Part shown: positions 52,941 to 61,458 of the stretch, piece by piece
Layout of the letters: every line of letters starts with the position of its first letter
How positions within the stretch are numbered: the stretch's first letter is position 1
NCBI GenBank assembly: GCA_029259715.1
Contig: JAJDEP010000007.1
Coordinates: 170,754 to 234,753 of the forward strand
Reading direction: 5' to 3'
Source: Planctomycetota bacterium
GTDB lineage: Bacteria > Planctomycetota > B15-G4
Length of the DNA stretch: 64,000 nt
The notes under the pieces: generated by a model
Told to the model about the DNA's origin: nothing
Database searches by the model: none
What the model saw: the letters and a program-made list of their open reading frames with translations, nothing else
Program-made: the position numbers and the translations under genes

Positions 52941-54137
52941 TCAGATACCCGAGGACCCTTCAGAGAGCCGCACGTAGAGACGAGTAGCCAGAGTTGGTTG
53001 CCCCAGGCGCTGCCGGCGCTCGTTCGGAGGGAATGGCGTGGTGGCATCTTCCTTGAGTACCTGAATCTTGTGCGCACTCTCGAGGGCTAGTAGTTCTCTT
53101 CGGTAAATTGCGTCGGAATAGAAGTCGTCTGGTCGGCAAACCCAGTCGTCTCTAAAGACCTTTACGCGCGTTGGGCCACCTGCGAGCTTTGCGAGAATCT
53201 CGCGATGCAGCGCATCTAGTTCCGGGCGGAAGAGCCGCGCAGTACCGGACTTGGACGCCTGAAGGAGCGCTAGGGTGTCACCCTCACATTCGATTCCGCC
53301 TCCACTCTTCCACATCACCTGCTTCATGATCTTGAAGCCCAGTGGGTGCTTTGTAGCGTGTAGGAGGTAATGACTCGTAGTGGCTCGGTTCGCGTCCTCA
53401 ACGCGGAGTGGCAAGATGTACTCAGCGCCAGCAGCCTTGCGAAGAGCATTCCTGTAAGTTCCTACGATTATCGCTTCTCGAAGTGCCGCGTCATCGGTTG
53501 CGGTGAACTGAGCGATCATGTCGGCTGCGGTCTCTTTTGAGCCATAGAGATCCTCAAGGATGCGATTGGAATCTCCGCGCGCGGCGGCTAGTCCGGCAAC
53601 TCGACGAATGCCATCGAGGTTGAAAAAAATAAAGACCTCGCACGTAGGTCGCGCAAGGATGTTGGCGATTCGTTCCATTGAAACGTCATCCACGCCGCAA
53701 GGATCGACAAACAAGAAGGTTGGAACGAGCTGGTAACCAGGGCCAATGCCTTCGAGAAGGGCGTCGACGTGTTCAGAGAATCGGCCGTGAGCAACAACTG
53801 GCTTCTTGATATGGAGGTGATCTTCGTAGAAGGCCGTTACAGACGCTTCGAGTTCATTGAAGAACCCCCGTCTCTTTTCGTTGTAAATGCAGAGCACGCG
53901 CTCTGCGAAGTCGGGATTGTCCGCGACAATCTGTAGGGCTAGCAGCGGAGAACCGGGGAATGTCTTGTCACCAGATTCGTAGTGGCCGCGGCCAGCAAAG
54001 CCATCGAAGTAGAGGAGCTTTGAGTGCTGAGATTTGATGACGTTGAAGTACGCAGGAAGATAGCCTTCGAGGATGGCGTGCTTTATGCGGGTTTGGAGCC
54101 GGTAGCTGTTGAAGTGATCCCGATCGGCACTAGGCAT
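52941..54137 (-). CDS. tcmP: Three-Cys-motif partner protein TcmP
   Basis: A 398-residue protein of the three-Cys-motif partner family. The hallmarks are HAILEGYLPAYFNVI, then YFDGFAGRGHYESGDKTFPGSPLLALQI, FLFVDPCGVDDVSMERIANIL and EVFIFFNLDGIRR. It starts 20 bases after the stop of the DUF5131 gene, the partner with which it is characteristically found, so the two form an operon. FDGFAGRGxY recalls the SAM-binding region of methyltransferases, but the activity has not been established as far as I know. The gene has clearly lower G+C than the core. Confidence 0.88.
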   Translation of the reverse strand: MPSADRDHFNSYRLQTRIKHAILEGYLPAYFNVIKSQHSKLLYFDGFAGRGHYESGDKTFPGSPLLALQIVADNPDFAERVLCIYNEKRRGFFNELEASVTAFYEDHLHIKKPVVAHGRFSEHVDALLEGIGPGYQLVPTFLFVDPCGVDDVSMERIANILARPTCEVFIFFNLDGIRRVAGLAAARGDSNRILEDLYGSKETAADMIAQFTATDDAALREAIIVGTYRNALRKAAGAEYILPLRVEDANRATTSHYLLHATKHPLGFKIMKQVMWKSGGGIECEGDTLALLQASKSGTARLFRPELDALHREILAKLAGGPTRVKVFRDDWVCRPDDFYSDAIYRRELLALESAHKIQVLKEDATTPFPPNERRQRLGQPTLATRLYVRLSEGSSGI

Positions 54138-54157
54138 CTAAGAATCCCGCTGGTGGG

Positions 54158-54928
54158 TCAGCTGATTTCCTGAGCCGAGGGGAGCTCATCCCAGGTGCGC
54201 CCTCGCAAGACACGTCCTGCCGCCTTCTTGTTGCGCCCTCCCCATTGCTTGAAGAAGAAGGCCACATCGTTACGTCGGCACTGCCGCTGTATGTCGAGCA
54301 CCCACGATTCCGCCATCTCCCGCGAATTGGGGCCAGACTCGCCACCAACGATGACCCAGTCGATGCCCTCGAGTGAGAGGCTTGGGAGCGGTCCCAGAAG
54401 AGGCTCACACGAGAGAAACCGCACCGACGCAGATGTCACTGCCTGTAGATGTTGAATTCGGGCGGCATACCCAGATTGTTCAACACTCGTGCCGACCCAT
54501 ACGTTCGAGGGCCAGGGGAGACTTGGAGCGAGGGAGGCCAACCGCTCAGGTCGCTTGGTCAATACCTGAAAGGTGTGAATAGGGCAGGACTCCATGACAT
54601 CAAAGACATCGCGAATGAATTCATCGGGCACCGCCTCGTGAAATAGGTCGCTCATCGAGTTCACAAAAATGAGCCTTGGGCGCTTCCATCGCCGCGGAAG
54701 GTCTAGTGCCTCATGAGAGAGGTTTATCCGGCCCGTAAAGACGGGCCGACCATCAGGTGTGCGACTGGCAACTTCGCGATACTTTCCATTGCTCGCGTGC
54801 ATGATGTTGCTGAGCCGAAGTGCCATCCTGGCTGCATAGCAGTTTAAGCAGCCAGGCGACACAGGAGTGCAGCCTGCAACGGGATTCCAGGTCGCTTCCG
54901 TCCATTCGATGCCGCTGCTGCCAGCCAT
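54158..54928 (-). CDS. DUF5131 (phage Gp37/Gp68) family protein, three-Cys-motif partner of TcmP
   Basis: A 256-residue protein of the phage Gp37/Gp68 (DUF5131) family. It opens [20 protein letters not shown] and carries the three-cysteine motif [13 protein letters not shown] (C-x6-C-x2-C), which resembles a radical-SAM-type iron-sulfur site. Other family blocks are [53 protein letters not shown] and [11 protein letters not shown]. The start at 54928 gives the family N-terminus; an upstream in-frame ATG at 55000 does not. The tcmP gene follows at once. The pair occurs on phages and islands, and its substrate is unknown. It is divergent from the serine recombinase. Confidence 0.88.
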   Translation of the reverse strand: MAGSSGIEWTEATWNPVAGCTPVSPGCLNCYAARMALRLSNIMHASNGKYREVASRTPDGRPVFTGRINLSHEALDLPRRWKRPRLIFVNSMSDLFHEAVPDEFIRDVFDVMESCPIHTFQVLTKRPERLASLAPSLPWPSNVWVGTSVEQSGYAARIQHLQAVTSASVRFLSCEPLLGPLPSLSLEGIDWVIVGGESGPNSREMAESWVLDIQRQCRRNDVAFFFKQWGGRNKKAAGRVLRGRTWDELPSAQEIS

Positions 54929-55210
54929 GAATGCCCCCTTCGAATGCGATTTAGGACAGCGTACAGGCGATCGGTTCGTACGTGACGCTCTCTTTGTCAA
55001 TAGCTCCTAGATCGACTCGAGGCTCTGTCCAATCCAATGCCCATTCAATGCTAGGCCTACCGACGTCACGAGAGTGTCGCGTTCTGGGGCAAAGTGCTAC
55101 ACGGTATTCCTTAGGGCAGTCCTCGCCCGATTCTGGGCACTGTGGGCCTTGCTGTTTGTGACGTGTCGAGCCCTCATGGGAACCCACCACTCCCCTCTTG
55201 TGGAGGTCCC

Positions 55211-57076
55211 ATGGCCATCCAATCCATCCCCCGACGCCACCCGCAGTACGAGGCACGGGCCGATGTCGCCGTCGGTTACTTGCGCCGATCCACCGACCGG
55301 CAAGAACAGTCCCTTGGCGATCAACAACAGGCCATCGAGGGCTACGTCGCCGACCGTGGCCTGAGGGTCCACAACCTCTACGTTGACGACGCCATCAGCG
55401 GGACCGGCACAGCTCAGCGCAAGGCATTCCAACAGATGTTAGCGGACGCCCAGCAGCCCAACTGTCCCTTCGGCTTTGTCGTCGCTTACGACGTCAAGCG
55501 TTTCGGTCGGCTCGACAATGACGAAGCGGGCTACTACCGGCACGTGCTCCGCATGCACGGCGTGGAAGTCCTCTACGTCTCGGAGAACTTCAACGGCGAC
55601 AGCACTGATGACCTGCTGCGGCCCGTCAAGCAATGGCAGGCTCGCCAGGAGTCCAAGGACCTCTCCAAGGTCACTATCCGAGGACTGCTCTCGAAGGTAG
55701 TGGGCGGTTGGTGGATGGGGGGCGTGCCCCCCTGTGGGTACGACTTGCGATACGAGAACGAGTCAGGTGGCTTCCTCTTCGTGGTGCGCTTTCTCCGCGA
55801 CGGCACGAAGGAGGTTCTTGATGAGGAGGGGATGGTCACCCGCACCCTTGCGAAGGGCGAACGAGTCTCTGTCACCAAACGGGATCGCGCGCGACTCACG
55901 CCTGGCGATCCCAAGCGAGTCGAGGCCATCGAGCGGATCTTCCGCATGGCTGCCGAAGAGCGGCGCGGCTTCGCGGCGATCTCTTCGGCGCTCAATGAGG
56001 ACGGCGTCGCTTCACCGAGGTGTTCCGAGTGGTCCCGGATTTACTCGGGCCGCTGGGTGAGTTCGACGGTGCGTGAAATCTTGATCAACCCCCTCTACAC
56101 CGGAGACATGGTCTGGAATCGCCGCACCGACGCGCGCTTCCACAAGATTGCCAATGGCCGGGCCGTTGAGCGGACGAATGCCTATGGGGCGCGCCTCGTC
56201 CCCAATCTGGTGGAAGACTGGATCACCATTCGGGGCGCCCACCCCGCGCTCGTGAGCCGTCGACTCTTCGAGAGGGCCAGAGAGGTCCGGGAATCGAGGT
56301 CCTCGTCCTCAAGCCAGCGAGGTCGCAACCCGCGCGAGGCGGGTTCGTGGAGGGGGCAGAGGGCGCGATACTTGCTGACGGGACTGGTGGAGTGCGGGCG
56401 CTGCGGAGGCCGATACGAGGGTTGTGTGCGCCGCAAAGGCAAGCCTCGCAAGGACGGATCGATCGTCAGGACCCACTACTACGGATGCGGTAGTTACATC
56501 CGCCAGGGGCGCTCAGCTTGTGTGTTCGGGCCGGTCGGGCAAGAGGCGCTCGAAGTCGCAGTGGTGGAAGGCGTCCTCTCATTCTACCGGGAGCGGTACT
56601 CGGGCGAGGCCGGGCGGCGGCGCATGAGTCGGGCCCTGCGAGAGGGAGTCGGCGACGACACCTCAGAGATTGAGGGGGCGCGAGGGAGGGCCAATGAGCG
56701 GCGCGTCGTAATCGAGGCAACGATCACGAAGCTTCTCGACAACATCACTCCTACCAATCGCGATTTCGTCGACAACCGCTTGAAGCACTTCGACCAAGAA
56801 CGCAAGACACTCGACAGGCAGTTGGTGGAGCTGGACGCGCTCGTGTTGGGGAGGGCTGCCCAGAGCGAGCTGTTCGACGATCTTCGTGGATTCCTCGCGA
56901 GCCTTGAAGGCGTGCTGCGCGAGGGCACGCCTGATCAGCGCATCCGTGCGATGAGGCGCTGCGTGGTGAGGGTCGTCTTCTCGTCAAAGGAGGAGAAGGT
57001 GCAGATCGAGGTCCGTGATCTACCGACCGCGGAACTCGAGGGAGCAAGTCGCATCGATGTTGATCTGAGTGCGTGA
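55211..57076 (+). CDS. Large serine recombinase (integrase/resolvase family)
   Basis: A 621-residue site-specific recombinase. The N-terminal catalytic domain has VGYLRRSTDRQ with the nucleophilic serine, then DDAISGTGTAQRKAFQQML and YDVKRFGRLDNDEAGYYRHVL. The recombinase domain includes the segment RGFAAISSALNEDGV, and the zinc-ribbon domain has CGRCGGRYEGC with the later YYGCGSY and CVF. A coiled-coil region follows (ANERRVVIEATITKLLD to LDRQLVELDALV). The ATG at 55211 is preceded by GGAGG. It is expected to integrate or excise the surrounding element; such enzymes do not normally use tRNA genes, so it may belong to a second element. Confidence 0.9.
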   Translation: MAIQSIPRRHPQYEARADVAVGYLRRSTDRQEQSLGDQQQAIEGYVADRGLRVHNLYVDDAISGTGTAQRKAFQQMLADAQQPNCPFGFVVAYDVKRFGRLDNDEAGYYRHVLRMHGVEVLYVSENFNGDSTDDLLRPVKQWQARQESKDLSKVTIRGLLSKVVGGWWMGGVPPCGYDLRYENESGGFLFVVRFLRDGTKEVLDEEGMVTRTLAKGERVSVTKRDRARLTPGDPKRVEAIERIFRMAAEERRGFAAISSALNEDGVASPRCSEWSRIYSGRWVSSTVREILINPLYTGDMVWNRRTDARFHKIANGRAVERTNAYGARLVPNLVEDWITIRGAHPALVSRRLFERAREVRESRSSSSSQRGRNPREAGSWRGQRARYLLTGLVECGRCGGRYEGCVRRKGKPRKDGSIVRTHYYGCGSYIRQGRSACVFGPVGQEALEVAVVEGVLSFYRERYSGEAGRRRMSRALREGVGDDTSEIEGARGRANERRVVIEATITKLLDNITPTNRDFVDNRLKHFDQERKTLDRQLVELDALVLGRAAQSELFDDLRGFLASLEGVLREGTPDQRIRAMRRCVVRVVFSSKEEKVQIEVRDLPTAELEGASRIDVDLSA

Positions 57077-57187
57077 GGACGCCCGCAGGAAGCGCGCGCA
57101 GTAGCTCGTGATCCAGTTAGCACTGGGAGCACGCCCCATTGACCCGCCATCCGGCCTCCCTTCGTTGGCCAAAGTACCACTCGGTAC

Positions 57188-57238
57188 TTGGGCGACTATC
57201 CCGCTGATGCAGCCACTGCATCAACGGGATAGTCGCCC
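57188..57238. repeat. 51-bp near-perfect palindrome after the recombinase
   Basis: TGGGCGACTATCCCG (57188-57202) pairs with CGGGATAGTCGCCCA (57224-57238). After a single C/A mismatch, TGATGCAG (57204-57211) pairs with CTGCATCA (57215-57222) around a CCA loop, giving 23 paired bases. It lies between the convergent ends of the recombinase and a small reading frame, so it may be a bidirectional terminator. The absence of T runs, and a third copy of its arm at 57952-57969, argue for a mobile-element end or recombination site. Confidence 0.7.
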
Positions 57239-57252
57239 ATGGTTTGACCTGA

Positions 57253-57513
57253 CTATGGGGTTTGCCGGAACACCCACCAGATAATGTCGCTGGCGAAAAG
57301 CGTGTCCGTGGGATGGGAGTACGTCGCCCCTCCGGTCTTGGTCGCGATGACGACAGGTGGCTGGACGCCGCTCGCGTTGACGAAGTGCTCCTCGACGTCA
57401 TAGTTGGGGCAGGTCACCCCCACAAAGGTCAAGTGTGGGCCGAGCGTCAGACTTGATGTCGAAAGCCCAGGGTCGAGCCAGGCCGTGGATGCTGAGGAGG
57501 TCGCTACCCGCAC
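57253..57513 (-). CDS. Short orphan reading frame, possible truncated gene
   Basis: An 86-residue frame with protein-like composition (LTFVGVTCPNYDVEEHFVNASGVQPPVVIATKTGG...DIIWWVFRQTP). It opens with a GTG at 57513 that has no ribosome site, and a stop lies about 30 codons further upstream. It therefore looks like the C-terminal part of a gene that lost its start. I do not recognise the family. It lies between the palindrome and the YHS-like lipoprotein gene. Confidence 0.3.
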   Translation of the reverse strand: MRVATSSASTAWLDPGLSTSSLTLGPHLTFVGVTCPNYDVEEHFVNASGVQPPVVIATKTGGATYSHPTDTLFASDIIWWVFRQTP

Positions 57514-57586
57514 CGGTGGGGCTTGACTGAGTTCCTTGGAGCCGTACCTTGTTGCGACTGAAACTCAACTAGGAGGCGGCTTTGCG

Positions 57587-57604
57587 ATGAGCCCAGACCT
57601 GTGA
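57587..57604 (+). CDS. Five-codon leader frame coupled to the YHS-like lipoprotein gene
   Basis: AGGAGG (57571-57576) is ten bases from an ATG that opens MSPDL and stops at 57602-57604. The stop TGA overlaps the GTG start of the following gene (601-603). This suggests that ribosomes initiate at the ATG and re-start at the GTG. It may equally mean that the annotated GTG is reached directly from the AGGAGG site 24 bases upstream. Real translation is unproven. Confidence 0.25.
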   Translation: MSPDL

Positions 57605-57873
57605 AACGACTCTCAATCCTCATGATTGTTGCGACATGTACACTTGGCACAGGCTGTCTCGGTGTCCGCGCTTGGACGCCGGCGACCGTGAATGCTTCGT
57701 GCCCGATCACGGGTAATCGTGTGATGCGAGAAGCGGGCGAGGTGGCCTGGGAGGGGCGGTCGGTGGGCTTCTGCTCGGAGCGCTGCATCGATTCATGGAG
57801 CGATCTCGAAGAACCGGCCAAGTTGTCTGTGCTGAGATCGGCTGTGCACAGCCACCACGGCCATCCGCACTGA
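57601..57873 (+). CDS. Small YHS/TRASH-like lipoprotein
   Basis: A 90-residue predicted lipoprotein (signal peptide with lipobox LGTGC, Cys19). The mature part NASCPITGNRVMREAGEVAWEGRSVGFCSERCIDSWSDL matches the YHS/TRASH pattern: a first cysteine in CPITG and a later FCSERCIDSW that together form a metal site. Such domains bind heavy metals and sit next to metal-efflux systems, which fits the CzcCBA-type operon downstream. The C-terminus is His-rich (HSHHGHPH). The start is a GTG coupled to a five-codon leader. Confidence 0.65.
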   Translation: MKRLSILMIVATCTLGTGCLGVRAWTPATVNASCPITGNRVMREAGEVAWEGRSVGFCSERCIDSWSDLEEPAKLSVLRSAVHSHHGHPH

Positions 57874-58197
57874 TCGCTGAAGACTCACCTTCAGCGAGTT
57901 GGGATGGCGACCGCTGCCTATTGCCTGTCGAACCGAGTTGCAGAAGTCGTTATCGGCGGGATAGTCACCAATCAGACTTCCCGCGTAGGCACCGGCGCGC
58001 TTATTGCGCTAGGTCGTGCGTTGCCGCGCAGACTCCTCTCGCAGTCACACGAGTTGTCAGCCGAGTTCGTAGGGCCCATTTCTACGGAAGAACGGCCTCC
58101 CGCTGCCTGATACCACCTTTCGGTATAGCTACCCGCTCCCAGCACCGATAAACGCCCTGGGTTGCCCAAGGGGCACCTCAAGTCGTAGCCTCCCCAC
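57874..58197. other. Intergenic stretch before the metal-efflux cluster
   Basis: About 320 bases with no supported gene. It contains one copy of the 18-bp motif (57952-57969) and presumably the promoter of the genes starting at 58198. Short frames present here lack coding character. Confidence 0.35.
57952..57969 (-). repeat. Third copy of the 18-bp palindrome arm motif
   Basis: Read on the minus strand this is GGTGACTATCCCGCCGAT. It matches 16 of 18 bases of GGCGACTATCCCGCTGAT at 57190-57207, and lies in the opposite orientation to it. The pair would enclose 780 bases, including the orphan frame and the YHS-like gene, as inverted repeats do. Confidence 0.55.
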
Positions 58198-58611
58198 GTG
58201 CTCTCTGTGACCGACCCTCGCCGACTCGCCGCTGTCGTCCTCATGCTCCTGTCCCAAGTGGCAGGCGGTTTGGTCGTCATCTGTGATGAGGGCGTCGCCG
58301 GGCAGATCATGGAGTTCCTGCCCCAGTTCTGCTGTGAGGCGCCCGTTGAAGGAAGTCCGGCCTCACCCAGTGGAATCCAGGAGCAGGACCCTTGCGGCCC
58401 TTGCTACGACACCCCCCTCGTCACGTTCATTCAGGTCAAGGATGAGCTCCAGAGCTTTGCCCTGCTTGAGCTCGCAGTCGTGGCGACGCTTGAAGACACC
58501 CCGCTGACCCAGTTGTTCAACTGTGGCGCCGTCGCTTGCGACGTGACTTCGCCTGCGGTTGCTTCGACGACCATTAGCCAACTCGCCGGCACCGTCGTCC
58601 TGCTCTGCTGA
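58198..58611 (+). CDS. Cysteine-rich exported protein upstream of czcC-like gene
   Basis: A 137-residue protein with a hydrophobic N-terminus (LAAVVLMLLSQVAGGLVVIC) that may be a signal or anchor. Cysteines cluster in FCCEAP and DPCGPCYDTP, with FNCGAVACD later. It lies just upstream of the outer-membrane factor of the efflux system, with 98 bases between. A metal-binding or metal-sensing envelope protein is possible, but the family is not recognised. The start is a GTG; the next in-frame GTG is at 58207. Confidence 0.6.
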   Translation: MLSVTDPRRLAAVVLMLLSQVAGGLVVICDEGVAGQIMEFLPQFCCEAPVEGSPASPSGIQEQDPCGPCYDTPLVTFIQVKDELQSFALLELAVVATLEDTPLTQLFNCGAVACDVTSPAVASTTISQLAGTVVLLC

Positions 58612-58709
58612 TTCTCCTGCGCACTCGTTGCTAAGCGCACCGGGCCTCTCGGTGCGGCTCCGCCCACCGAGCCTCGGTGGGCGCAATGCAGAAGCGCAGG
58701 AGTTCCACG

Positions 58710-60089
58710 ATGTCGCACAGAGTCTATCGACCGCCAATTGCGGTCGCCCCCCGATCACGTAATCGACGAAACACGCGCTGGGGACTGATCGCCCTCGCCC
58801 CACTTGCATTCACTGGGTGCGTGTCCTACGAGCCCGCACCGCTCGATCCCGCCGGGATTCTCTCCGGGCTGAGGGCTGTTTCCCTCGACGCCCCGAGGGC
58901 TCCCGACAAGGACTCTCAGCAAAGCTCCGAGCAGGGCGGCGAGGCGAGCCTCGCGCCGCCTCCGTTCGATCCATCCGACGGCCTCACGATGGACGAGGCC
59001 GCCGCCGTGGCCGTCACGCTCAACCCCGCACTGCGCGTGAGCCGTGCCGAGGCCGGGGTGGCCGAGTCTCAACTCGTCGAAGCGGGATTGCTTCCCGATC
59101 CGACGGTCGGTTGGGACATCGCCGACAGCGACCTCGAGGTCCTCCTGCCTCTCCTGCGACCCAATGAGCGCGACGCCAAAGTCGACGAGGCGCAGGCCCG
59201 GGTCAACGAGGTCCAGTGGGCCATCCACGGTGATGAGTGGACTCTCAAACGAGACGTCCAACTCGCATTCATCGATCTGCTGGCAACGGTCGAGCAGCGA
59301 CTGCTCAACGATCAGCTCCAAGAAGTCGTCACTCGGACGCGGGACTTCTTCCTACGGGCTCGGGGGCAGGGCGCAGCCACGGCGCTGCAAGAAACAACTG
59401 CAGCCATCCAGGCAGCAGAAGTCCGCCTTGAAGGGGAAGGTCTCGTCGTGCAGGAGCGTCGCGCGCGACAGGCTCTCAACGCTCTTCTGGGACTCCCGCC
59501 CGAGGCTCAATACCTGCTCCAGACTCCGATCAACCCATTCCACGAGCGGAGCGAAGGCCTCGACGATGCCGGCGCATTGACTCAACAGGCTCTGGAACAC
59601 CGGCCTGATCTCCAGGCACTGCTCGCAACCTACGAACAGGCCGAGCAGCGGTTGCACCTCGCGGTCGCTCAGCAATGGCCAGCCCTGACCATCGGGACGT
59701 CCCTCGAGCTCCAGTTGCCGTTCTTCAGCGGGTTCAACGGGCCAGCGATCCAGACCGCGACGAAAGAGCGCGAGCAACTCGGTCAGGCAGTGGAAGCCGC
59801 TGTCCACCAGCTGCGCGCCGAGGTCCACGACGCGCTGGCCGCCCTCGAGCTGGCTCGCCGTCAGGTCGAGTACTTCGAGAATGAGATCGAACCGCGGCTC
59901 GCCGAGAGCCTGAACCTCGTCGACGAAGCGTTTCAAGCCCGTCAGGTCACAGCAGGCGAGATCCTGATCGCACAGAGCCAGGTACTCGACGCGCGAGAGC
60001 GTCTGCTCGCATCACGCATCGCGCACGCACGTGCGCTCGCTGTCGTCACTTGGGTGACCGGCGACAAGACACCGGGAGGTGAACCATGA
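58710..60089 (+). CDS. Outer-membrane factor of a heavy-metal RND efflux system (CzcC/TolC type)
   Basis: A 459-residue lipoprotein of the TolC/OEP superfamily and the outer-membrane channel of the tripartite efflux pump. The signal peptide ends LAFTGC (Cys27 or nearby). The duplicated coiled-coil halves begin LTMDEAAAVAVTLNPALRVSRAEAGVAESQLVEAGLLPDPTVGW and ALTQQALEHRPDLQALLATYEQAEQRLHLAVAQQWPALTIG. The start at 58710 follows CAGGAG; an upstream GTG at 58677 does not. The stop overlaps the next gene by four bases (ATGA). Part of the operon with the genes at 60086 and 61459. Confidence 0.9.
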   Translation: MSHRVYRPPIAVAPRSRNRRNTRWGLIALAPLAFTGCVSYEPAPLDPAGILSGLRAVSLDAPRAPDKDSQQSSEQGGEASLAPPPFDPSDGLTMDEAAAVAVTLNPALRVSRAEAGVAESQLVEAGLLPDPTVGWDIADSDLEVLLPLLRPNERDAKVDEAQARVNEVQWAIHGDEWTLKRDVQLAFIDLLATVEQRLLNDQLQEVVTRTRDFFLRARGQGAATALQETTAAIQAAEVRLEGEGLVVQERRARQALNALLGLPPEAQYLLQTPINPFHERSEGLDDAGALTQQALEHRPDLQALLATYEQAEQRLHLAVAQQWPALTIGTSLELQLPFFSGFNGPAIQTATKEREQLGQAVEAAVHQLRAEVHDALAALELARRQVEYFENEIEPRLAESLNLVDEAFQARQVTAGEILIAQSQVLDARERLLASRIAHARALAVVTWVTGDKTPGGEP

Positions 60090-61447
60090 GAACCCTGATC
60101 GCCCTGAGTCTGATTCCGTTCGTTCTCATCGGCTGCGGCCACTCCGACCACAGCGGGGAACCGACGACTCAAGCCGCCAGCGACGACGGTCACGACCAAC
60201 ACGAAGAGGATGGAGTCCACGTCGAGGACGAGGAGCATGAAGAGGGACACGTTGAGCTCACCTCCGACCAGGTGGAAGCTGCCGGCATAACCACAGCGTC
60301 GGTCCAGTCAGGGCAGATCGATTCGGTACTGACCCTCTCCGCGTCCGTTGCCGCCAGCCTCGACGCGCAAGCACACATCAACCCCCGTGTCGGAGGGCTT
60401 GTTCGCAAGATTCACGCGAGCCTCGGTCAATCCGTCACCACGGGTGATCCGCTGTGCGAAATCGACAGTGTCGATCTCGGTCGCGCCGTGAGCGCGTTTC
60501 TCGGCGCCAAGGCCACGGTCGAAACGAGCGAGGAGACGCTTGCGCGCGAGCGAGAGTTGCTCACTCGAAACCTCGAACTGGCCCGAGAGATTTTCGAACG
60601 GGAGCGCGACCTCGCCGAGCGGGAGATCACGACGCTCAGCGCGCAGTACGCTGCAGAGCAAGCGCTTCAAGACGCTCAGCTTCGCCTGGACTCACGAGTT
60701 CTCGAGATCGAGGCTCGGCTTGCCAGAGAGCGCATCGAGTTGGCGGCCTCCCACCGAGAGCTGGACATCCTCGGTCTCGAAGCCACCGACCTGGCCACGA
60801 TCGTTGCGACAGGCGACGAGCCCCACGCGCCGTTTGGAACCTACGTCATCCGGGCACCTCGCGACGGCATCATCGTCGACAGGGACGTCACCGAGAATGA
60901 GTTCGTCGACCCGGAGATGACCCTCTTCAACCTGCAGGACCTTTCCGAGGTCTGGGTGCTCGCCTCTGTCTACGAACAGGACCTCGTCTCCGCCCGGATC
61001 GGAGCCACCGCGACCGTCCACCTGGACGCCTTCCCCGGCGTCGAACTGCGCGGTGAGGTGGGCTTCATCGACTATCACATCGAGCCCGCGACCCGAGCAG
61101 CCTCCATCCGCATCGAGTTGGCCAACGGTCCGATCGATGCTTGGGGCGAGGAATGGCCGATCCGGCCAGGCATGTTCGGAATCGCGGAGATTACTACAGG
61201 CGCCCACGAGGCGGCCGTCGTCATTCCGGAGAGTGCGCTCGTTCACGAAGACGTGGGCGAGTTCGTGTTCGTCTTGGACGAGCCCGGCGTCTTCGAGCGA
61301 CGCGCCGTTCAGGTCGGCGCGGCTGCGCACGACAACGTCGAGATCACCGCAGGGCTCGAGCCCGGCGAAACCATCGCCATCAGCGGCACCTTCGCTCTCA
61401 AGTCCGCGGCGCGGGCTGGAGAGCTGGGTGGCGGCCACAGCCACTAG
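60086..61447 (+). CDS. Periplasmic adaptor (membrane-fusion) protein of a heavy-metal RND system (CzcB type)
   Basis: A 453-residue lipoprotein (lipobox LIGC, Cys15) of the HlyD/CzcB family. It has an acidic, His-rich stretch at about residues 18-55 (HSDHSGEPT, DGHDQHEEDG, HEEGHVELT) that is likely to bind metal. Then come the biotinyl-like domain (INPRVGGLVRKIHASLGQSVTTGDPL), an alpha-helical hairpin (REIFERERDLAEREITTLSAQYAAEQAL), and the barrel and MPL domains (GTYVIRAPRDGIIVDRDVTENEFVD, VILPESALVHEDV). The start overlaps the upstream gene (ATGA). Metal specificity (Co/Zn/Cd, Cu/Ag) is undetermined. Confidence 0.9.
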   Translation: MRTLIALSLIPFVLIGCGHSDHSGEPTTQAASDDGHDQHEEDGVHVEDEEHEEGHVELTSDQVEAAGITTASVQSGQIDSVLTLSASVAASLDAQAHINPRVGGLVRKIHASLGQSVTTGDPLCEIDSVDLGRAVSAFLGAKATVETSEETLARERELLTRNLELAREIFERERDLAEREITTLSAQYAAEQALQDAQLRLDSRVLEIEARLARERIELAASHRELDILGLEATDLATIVATGDEPHAPFGTYVIRAPRDGIIVDRDVTENEFVDPEMTLFNLQDLSEVWVLASVYEQDLVSARIGATATVHLDAFPGVELRGEVGFIDYHIEPATRAASIRIELANGPIDAWGEEWPIRPGMFGIAEITTGAHEAAVVIPESALVHEDVGEFVFVLDEPGVFERRAVQVGAAAHDNVEITAGLEPGETIAISGTFALKSAARAGELGGGHSH

Positions 61448-61458
61448 GCGGAAGAATA

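Noticed and set aside
57188..57238. Integron attC site
   Set aside because: The palindrome lacks the GTTRRRY/RYYYAAC core sites and no integron integrase is present.
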